DNA of 11,325 bases from an uncultured Collinsella sp. (lineage in GTDB: Bacteria; Actinomycetota; Coriobacteriia; Coriobacteriales; Coriobacteriaceae): NCBI GenBank assembly GCA_900552755.1, contig USAY01000063.1, forward strand, positions 1-11,325. The letters are read 5' to 3'. Below, piece by piece: positions 6,572 through 11,325 of the stretch. The notes under the pieces are model-generated. The model was not told where the DNA came from. It did no database searches and saw nothing but the letters and a program-made list of their open reading frames with translations. The position numbers were made by a program, and so were the translations under genes. The number at the start of each line of letters is the position of its first letter. Within the stretch, counting starts at the first letter, position 1.

Positions 6572-7546
6572 TTAGCCAAGGACACGGGTCATGCGTGTCT
6601 TGAACTCGGACAGGAAGCGCGGGGCATCCACGGTCAGCGCCACGAGTGCGCTCTTGTCCGGATCGGATAGGCGGCGCTCGTCGCAAATGGTGCGGCCGCG
6701 ATACTCGCCCAGCAGATCAACACGTAGATTGCAGCCGAGCGCACCAACGAGCGTGGGGTCAATCGCCACGGCAACGGCCAGCGGATCGTGCAGCGCGCAG
6801 CCACCCAGGTAGGGTGCGTTCATCTCGTACGAACCAATGTAGTGCTCGACCATGCTCGCAAATGCGCAACCGGCCATGGTGCCCGAGCCCGTCCAGCCGG
6901 CAATGTCGCGACGCGTGAGCACCACGCGATGCGTCACATCCAGACCCACCATAGTGAGTTTGCGGCCCGAACGCAGCACGGCATCGGCCGCCTCGGGATC
7001 ACTTGCCATGTTGGCCTCGGCACCCGCACTCACGTTTCCGGGCACGGTAAGCGCACCGCCCATCACAACCACGCGACCGATAGACATCATCGCCGCCGCA
7101 TCGCGCTCCAAGGCAAGTGCCAGGTTGGAGAGCGGACCGGTCGCCACGTAGATCAGATCGGGACCATAGGTGCGCGCGGCATCGATCAGATAATCGACCG
7201 CCGCGTTACCGTCGGCCGACGTCGCGCCCACCGGCTCGTACGGCGACGCGGGCACGCTCGCCCCGCCAATGCCGTTCTTGCCGTGGATGAGCGTGGTGGA
7301 CGCCGGCGGTGTATAGGGCTCAGTCGCCTTAATGGGACGATCGGCGCCCAGGTACACCGGAACCTCGGGGCGACCCAACAGATCGAGCACCGCCAGGCAG
7401 TTGTGCGCCGATTGCTCGACGCGCACGTTGCCAAAGCACGTGGTGATGCCCACGAGCTCCACCTCGGGGCTCGCGATGGCATAGGCCAGCGCCATCGCAT
7501 CGTCCACACCCATATCCAGATCAAGGATCAGCTTCTTGGTTGCCAT
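6572..7546 (-). CDS. Nucleoside hydrolase (IUNH family)
   Basis: 324 aa. Hydrolyses the N-glycosidic bond of ribonucleosides to free base plus ribose, in the cytoplasm. The calcium and ribose-binding signature LDLDMGVDDAMA supplies D9, D11, D15 and D16; N40 is in FGN. The central VVVMGGAL plus EANMASDPEAA stretch and the C-terminal HDPLAVA complete the family pattern. The first motif has Leu and Met (DLDMG) where many members have DTDPG, a mild variation. The ATG at 7546 has GGAG seven bases upstream. It is second in a two-gene operon: the ribokinase stop codon is 30 bp before this start and a strong terminator follows. Purine or pyrimidine preference cannot be read from sequence alone. Confidence 0.95.
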   Translation of the reverse strand: MATKKLILDLDMGVDDAMALAYAIASPEVELVGITTCFGNVRVEQSAHNCLAVLDLLGRPEVPVYLGADRPIKATEPYTPPASTTLIHGKNGIGGASVPASPYEPVGATSADGNAAVDYLIDAARTYGPDLIYVATGPLSNLALALERDAAAMMSIGRVVVMGGALTVPGNVSAGAEANMASDPEAADAVLRSGRKLTMVGLDVTHRVVLTRRDIAGWTGSGTMAGCAFASMVEHYIGSYEMNAPYLGGCALHDPLAVAVAIDPTLVGALGCNLRVDLLGEYRGRTICDERRLSDPDKSALVALTVDAPRFLSEFKTRMTRVLG

Positions 7547-7576
7547 TGTTCTACTCCGCTTCTCCGTCTTTATCGT

Positions 7577-8539
7577 TTAACAAAACCAATGTTCAACTTC
7601 GGCGCGCGTGGGAATCGATTGCTGAGCGCCCAGGCGCGACACCGTCACTGCAGAGGCGCGAGCACCCGCGGCCATGCACTCAAAGAGCGGCAAGCCCTCT
7701 AGGCAAGCCGCCGCCAACGCGCCGATAAACGTATCGCCGGCGGCCGTAGTGTCGACCACCGAGCTCGAAAGCGCCGGCATGCGCAGCAGCTCGCCGTCAT
7801 CGCCGAGCGTAACCGAGCCGGCGCCGCCCAGCGTGATGACCGCAGCCCCGACACCCTTAACGAGCAGGGCATTGAGCGCAGCGGCGCAGCTCTCATCATC
7901 CGCGGGCAAGATGCCCGTCAGCGCCTGGCACTCAGTCTCGTTGGGACAGATCAGGTCGACCGCAGGCCAGACCTCCGCAGGCAACTCGCAGGCAGGAGCT
8001 GGATTAAAGACCGTATAGAACCCCAGCCTGTGGGCACAAGAGAGTGCCGCGGCCGTTGCCATCGGGTCGCATTCGCCCTGGGCGATAAAGACGCTTCCGG
8101 CAGCCGGGGCAATATCGTTGGCGTCGCCGTCGAGCTCATCGGCCACCAGACGTCTCAGCGCGCAGGCAACGTCCTCGCCCGCAAGCGCATGGTTGGCGCC
8201 CGGTGACAGCACGATGCGGTTGTCGCCCTCGCAGCGAATGATGGTCGCCGTTCCCGTCTCCACGTCATCGCGGCGCGCCACGAACTCAACGCCCACGCCG
8301 GCATCCCGAAGTCCCGTCACCAGCGCATCGCCAAACGCATCGCGACCGACCGCGCCAATCATGCACGTGCGCGCACCCATGCGCGCGGCGGCGACGGCCT
8401 GGTTAGCGCCCTTGCCACCGGCGTTGGTGATAAAACCGCTGCCGCCGACGGTCTCGCCCGCGCGCGGCATGCGCTCGCACGCCACCGAAAGGTCCATGTT
8501 CATGCTGCCGAACACCGCAACGATGCCGCGATCCGCCAT
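7577..8539 (-). CDS. rbsK: Ribokinase (PfkB family)
   Basis: 320 aa. Phosphorylates ribose at O5 using ATP. PfkB signature 1 is at residues 41-47 (GGKGANQ), preceded by FGSMNMDL at 10-17 for sugar binding. Signature 2, with the catalytic aspartate, is DTTAAGDTF near residue 260. All are ribokinase-like rather than fructokinase-like. ATG at 8539 is chosen for GAGGAGG at a 5-base spacing; the longer in-frame start has no such site. It is first in an operon with the nucleoside hydrolase, so it should trap the ribose that the partner releases as ribose 5-phosphate. That product also links it to the split transketolase operon nearby. Another pentose or nucleoside could be the real substrate. Confidence 0.9.
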   Translation of the reverse strand: MADRGIVAVFGSMNMDLSVACERMPRAGETVGGSGFITNAGGKGANQAVAAARMGARTCMIGAVGRDAFGDALVTGLRDAGVGVEFVARRDDVETGTATIIRCEGDNRIVLSPGANHALAGEDVACALRRLVADELDGDANDIAPAAGSVFIAQGECDPMATAAALSCAHRLGFYTVFNPAPACELPAEVWPAVDLICPNETECQALTGILPADDESCAAALNALLVKGVGAAVITLGGAGSVTLGDDGELLRMPALSSSVVDTTAAGDTFIGALAAACLEGLPLFECMAAGARASAVTVSRLGAQQSIPTRAEVEHWFC

Positions 8540-8602
8540 GGAAACCTCCTCGTCTGCGGGCCTTACGCCCACCGTCGGCCGTCGATCGTGCGCTTTCGCA
8601 CC

Positions 8603-8632
8603 TCTATAACTTTAGTTCACTTTGATGTGAAC
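8603..8632 (-). promoter_or_regulatory. Ribokinase operon promoter with 18-bp palindromic operator
   Basis: On the minus strand -35 TTCACA (+ 8626-8631) and -10 TATAGA (+ 8603-8608) are separated by 17 bases. A perfect-arm palindrome GTTCAC-N6-GTGAAC at 8615-8632 covers the -35 box and half the spacer, so a bound protein would block RNA polymerase. It differs from the AT-rich dyad of the LacI-family gene, which argues for another regulator. Two small hairpins (8588-8601 and 8558-8570) lie in the leader. Confidence 0.6.
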
Positions 8633-8680
8633 GCACGCTTGAGGTTGCGCCAGCAGCAAGCATTCACAGGAGCAGGCAGC

Positions 8681-8686
8681 TACAAT
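8681..8686 (+). promoter_or_regulatory. Possible -10 box of the acyltransferase gene
   Basis: TACAAT (5 of 6 to consensus) lies 39 bases before the acyltransferase start. No good -35 box is found at 16-18 bases, so this is a weak call. Confidence 0.3.
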
Positions 8687-8725
8687 GAATATGTGCTGAT
8701 TATTCTCGTCATTGGATGATGATTT

Positions 8726-10978
8726 ATGGAGCAACTCCCACAATCGAGCCCACGCGGCCCGCGCCGCGCGCCCGATAACCGGGCGCCGCACGAACGCCCA
8801 CGCGCCGACCGCTGCACCGGCGAGTCGCGACGCGGCCCGAGCCCGCATCGAACGCCCACCAACAAGGGCGCCCATACAGCCACGACCAACACCGGCACCA
8901 CACGCTCGTCCGTTGCCTACCAGCAGGCGCCCGCTCGTCCCAAGTCCCGCTACATTCCTGCGCTCGACGGTCTGCGTACGCTCGCCGTCGTCGCAGTGGT
9001 GCTCTATCACCTCAACCTCACGTGGGCTCAGGGCGGCCTGCTCGGCGTCACGATCTTCTTTGTGCTTTCGGGCTATCTGATCACGCGCTTGCTGCTCAAC
9101 GAAGTCGCTAAGACCGGACGCATCGACCTTAAGAGCTTCTGGATTCGCCGCATCCGTCGCCTGGTCCCCGCCGTGGTAACGGTAGTGTTCGTGACCTGCG
9201 CGCTGTGCACCATCTTTAACCACGTGATGCTCACCAAGATGCGCCCCGACATCCTGCCGTCGCTGCTATTCTTCAACAACTGGTGGCAGATTGCCCAAAA
9301 CGTCTCGTACTTCAATGCTCTGGGCGACCCCTCGCCGCTCACGCACTTTTGGTCGCTCGCCATCGAGGAACAGTTCTACCTGATTTGGCCGCCACTGCTG
9401 TTTGCCATGGTATCCATGCATGTGAGCAAGCCCAACACGCGCCGCGTGGTTCTGGGCCTTTCCGCGGTATCTGCCCTCGCCATGATGGTGCTTTACAACC
9501 CTGCCGCCGACCCCAGCCGCGTGTACTACGGCACCGACACCCGCGTGTTCTCGCTGCTGCTGGGTGCCTGGATGGCCTTTATCCCCGATCGCGACCTGGC
9601 GCCGGTGCGTCTCGCCCATCGCCTAGGACTCGACCGCCTAGTTCGTGCTGCCAAGCGCGGTAAGCTCGACAAGAACGCCAAGGGCGGGCATGACGAGAAG
9701 ACCGATTCCGCAGCCGAGACCGCCCCGGCACAGCCGAGCGCCCTCGTGCGCTTTTGGTCCTCGCCCGCATCCATCGACGTGTTGGGCGTCGTAGGCCTGG
9801 TTGGCCTTGCCGCCATGGTCGCGCTCACCAACGGCTACACCGCGTTCCAGTATCGCGGCGGCACGCTATTATGCTCCATCCTCACGCTCATGGTCATCGC
9901 GGCCTGCGTGCAGCCCCAGGGAATGGTTGCCCGCGCGCTATCCGCCGAGCCGCTCGTGTGGGTTGGCAAGCGCTCGTACAGCATCTACCTGTGGCACTAT
10001 CCACTGCTGCTGCTTATGAACCCGGTCGCCAACATCAACGATACGCCCTGGTGGCAGTACATCTTGCAGGTGCTTGTGGTGGTCGCCGTAGCAGAGTGCT
10101 GCTATCGCTTTATCGAGACGCCGTTTAGAAAGGGCGCCTTTGGGCGCACCGTATCCGAGTTCCGCGACGGCACCGCCACGCCCGCCAACTGGGCACGCGC
10201 GCACGTCCCTGTCTGCGCAGTCTGCACTGTCGTGTTGGTCGTTGCACTGGGCGGCCTGATCTTTGTGCCGGAGACCTCTGCACTGAGCGGTGAGGGCGCC
10301 GAAGTCCTCAACAAGGAAGCCAAAAACACCGCGCCCACCGACCAGCAGGCGGCCGACGGCACCGACAAGGACAACGACGGCTTCCCCGATGGCTCCTACG
10401 ACCTGTTGATGATCGGCGACTCCGTGTCGCTGCGCGCCGTTGATTCCTTTGACGGCGTGTTCCCGCACAGCCACATCGATGCCGAAAAGGGCCGCCAATT
10501 CGATGCGGGCCGCGCGACATTTGAGGGTTATCTCCAACAGAACCTTGCCGGCAAGATCGTGGTCTTTGCGCTGGGCACCAACGGCTTGGTAACCGACGAC
10601 CAGATCGACGCCATCATGGCCGATGCAGGAGATAAGCGTATTGTGGTGTTTGTGAACACGCGCAGCCCGCAGCCGTGGGTTGGCTCTACCAACCAGGCCA
10701 TCGCCAACGCCGCTACGCGCTACAAGAACGTGCGCGTTATCGACTGGTACGGATACAGTGCCAACCGCAACGACCTGTTCGACGGCGACGGCACGCACCT
10801 GTCGGCCACCGGCGTAACCGAGTACCTCAACCTAATCCACGATGCGGTCAAAAAAGACCTGCCCGTGCATCCCGAGGACCACGTCAACGATCCGCAGCCG
10901 GCAGCTGTCAAGTCCGCCGCCGACGCACTCGTCAATGCCCTCGCCTATAAGCCACACAAGCTGGGCACCGACAAGTAA
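8726..10978 (+). CDS. OatA-type acyltransferase (AT3 membrane domain plus SGNH domain)
   Basis: 750 aa. Likely moves acetyl groups across the membrane and onto a cell-surface glycan, most plausibly peptidoglycan. Residues 1-74 are a basic, proline- and threonine-rich cytosolic tail. The AT3 domain (about 75-480) has many membrane helices and the conserved pair R84 and H95 (DGLRTLAVVAVVLYH), with the spacing expected of AT3 proteins. A hydrophilic insert at about 305-345 is Lys- and Asp-rich. A late helix near 495-515 leads to an extracellular SGNH domain with S566 (GDS), N619 (GTNG) and D688/H691 (DGTH), a complete catalytic set. The Shine-Dalgarno before 8726 is weak (GGATGATG); a shorter start inside the tail is possible. 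It is divergent from the ribokinase operon and appears monocistronic. Teichoic acid or capsule acylation are alternatives. Confidence 0.92.
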   Translation: MEQLPQSSPRGPRRAPDNRAPHERPRADRCTGESRRGPSPHRTPTNKGAHTATTNTGTTRSSVAYQQAPARPKSRYIPALDGLRTLAVVAVVLYHLNLTWAQGGLLGVTIFFVLSGYLITRLLLNEVAKTGRIDLKSFWIRRIRRLVPAVVTVVFVTCALCTIFNHVMLTKMRPDILPSLLFFNNWWQIAQNVSYFNALGDPSPLTHFWSLAIEEQFYLIWPPLLFAMVSMHVSKPNTRRVVLGLSAVSALAMMVLYNPAADPSRVYYGTDTRVFSLLLGAWMAFIPDRDLAPVRLAHRLGLDRLVRAAKRGKLDKNAKGGHDEKTDSAAETAPAQPSALVRFWSSPASIDVLGVVGLVGLAAMVALTNGYTAFQYRGGTLLCSILTLMVIAACVQPQGMVARALSAEPLVWVGKRSYSIYLWHYPLLLLMNPVANINDTPWWQYILQVLVVVAVAECCYRFIETPFRKGAFGRTVSEFRDGTATPANWARAHVPVCAVCTVVLVVALGGLIFVPETSALSGEGAEVLNKEAKNTAPTDQQAADGTDKDNDGFPDGSYDLLMIGDSVSLRAVDSFDGVFPHSHIDAEKGRQFDAGRATFEGYLQQNLAGKIVVFALGTNGLVTDDQIDAIMADAGDKRIVVFVNTRSPQPWVGSTNQAIANAATRYKNVRVIDWYGYSANRNDLFDGDGTHLSATGVTEYLNLIHDAVKKDLPVHPEDHVNDPQPAAVKSAADALVNALAYKPHKLGTDK

Positions 10979-11001
10979 CCTGCAGCGCAAACTTCCCACA
11001 T

Positions 11002-11039
11002 CCGGAGGGGGTGTCTGCCACGGCAGACACCCCCTCCGG
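11002..11039. repeat. Perfect 18-bp inverted repeat, possible terminator
   Basis: Arms CCGGAGGGGGTGTCTGCC and GGCAGACACCCCCTCCGG match over all 18 bases with only AC between them, so the folded form would be about 17 bp with a CACG loop. It starts 24 bases after the acyltransferase stop codon. There is no T run after it on either strand, so classical intrinsic termination is doubtful. It may protect the mRNA 3' end or be a dispersed palindrome. Confidence 0.75.
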
Positions 11040-11203
11040 CAGTTAGGGACACTCCTGGCGCAGCCAATGAAGACCTCTACGGATGAATTCCAGGCCGCTC
11101 CGTCGCTCCAGACATCGTTTCCGCGCCTCGTGCCTGCCCCAAACAATCAAAACAAGCCCTTTTCGCCGCACCCTCAAAGGTCTGTGGGCAAAAAAGGGCA
11201 AAT
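11040..11203. other. Noncoding stretch after the acyltransferase gene
   Basis: No convincing gene. Codon use in the open frames is poor and no good ribosome site is seen. One inverted pair, GCCCTTTT (11156-11163) and AAAAGGGC (11192-11199), could form a hairpin. Read on the minus strand it is followed by a T-rich stretch and might be a weak terminator. Confidence 0.4.
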
Positions 11204-11296
11204 ATGAGTACTGTTACCATTTTAGTAGCAGGCAAAACCACCCAAAATGACGTCCGAGCGACCCCTACAACGGTAGCGCGCAGAGATGTGGTGTAA
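11204..11296 (+). other. Possible 30-codon ORF
   Basis: ATG at 11204 and TAA at 11294-11296 enclose 30 codons beginning MSTVTILVAGKTTQ. AGGG lies five bases upstream of the codon preceding the start, a modest ribosome site. The stop codon overlaps the left arm of the palindrome at 11295-11320. It could be a leader peptide or small protein. Chance is equally likely because it is so short. Confidence 0.2.
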
Positions 11297-11320
11297 GAGG
11301 CGGGGCATGCCCCGCCTCTT
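11295..11320. terminator. Perfect 26-bp palindrome, possible bidirectional terminator
   Basis: Arms AAGAGGCGGGGC and GCCCCGCCTCTT match over 12 bases around a central AT. The 3' arm ends in TCTT and the window continues CTCTT, giving a weak T-rich tail before it is cut off. It most likely ends a transcript on one or both sides. Confidence 0.55.
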
Positions 11321-11325
11321 CTCTT

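Noticed and set aside
6788..7702. 304-codon open frame on the plus strand
   Set aside because: It is antisense to the nucleoside hydrolase and the ribokinase end, with an Arg/His-rich product of no family.
8615..8632. CRP-type site
   Set aside because: The arms read GTTCAC then GTGAAC, the reverse arrangement of the TGTGA-N6-TCACA consensus, so it is not a CRP box.
8612..9223. 203-codon open frame on the minus strand
   Set aside because: It overlaps the acyltransferase N-terminal region and the divergent promoter. The product is low-complexity and has no motif.
9938..10798. 286-codon open frame on the minus strand
   Set aside because: It is antisense to the AT3-SGNH gene, whose catalytic motifs are intact in the opposite frame.

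Overview
The window looks like a GC-rich actinobacterial chromosome segment. Gene content, the strong G/C bias at third codon positions and good Shine-Dalgarno sites suggest a gut Coriobacteriia such as Collinsella. That placement is an inference from sequence style, not from a database match. I found no tRNA, rRNA, insertion sequence, phage gene or CRISPR array.

Left part (1-5341), minus strand, transcribed right to left: a four-gene carbohydrate cassette. Its order is a FucI/AraA-fold sugar isomerase, the N-terminal half of a transketolase, its C-terminal half (overlapping by 8 bp), and an FGGY-family kinase close to glycerol kinase. This is the logic of a non-oxidative sugar pathway: aldose to ketose, ketose to ketose phosphate, then transketolase cleavage. 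The substrate is not certain. The split-transketolase D-apiose route is the best known precedent for a kinase plus split transketolase. No transporter lies inside the window. Two of the gaps in the cassette (isomerase to transketolase N, and transketolase C to kinase) are each exactly 171 bp. Each holds one copy of a 72-73 bp structured repeat whose stems differ by compensatory base changes.

Middle (5342-6352), minus strand: a LacI-family regulator with its own terminator. Its promoter carries a perfect TTGACA -35 box and a large dyad centred between bases 6444 and 6445. Related AT-rich words recur in the control region of the isomerase cassette, so it probably regulates both itself and the cassette.

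Middle right (6521-8632), minus strand: a two-gene operon of ribokinase then a nucleoside hydrolase. It is driven from a promoter whose -35 box lies in an 18-bp palindrome and ends in a clear intrinsic terminator. Together the two enzymes convert nucleosides to free base plus ribose 5-phosphate, a substrate that transketolases use.

Right part (8633-11325), plus strand: a divergently transcribed 750-residue membrane acyltransferase (AT3 domain plus extracellular SGNH domain, OatA type), probably for O-acetylation of a cell-envelope glycan. It is followed by a perfect 18-bp inverted repeat and about 285 bp without a convincing gene. That stretch holds a 30-codon ORF that runs into a perfect 26-bp palindrome at the window end.
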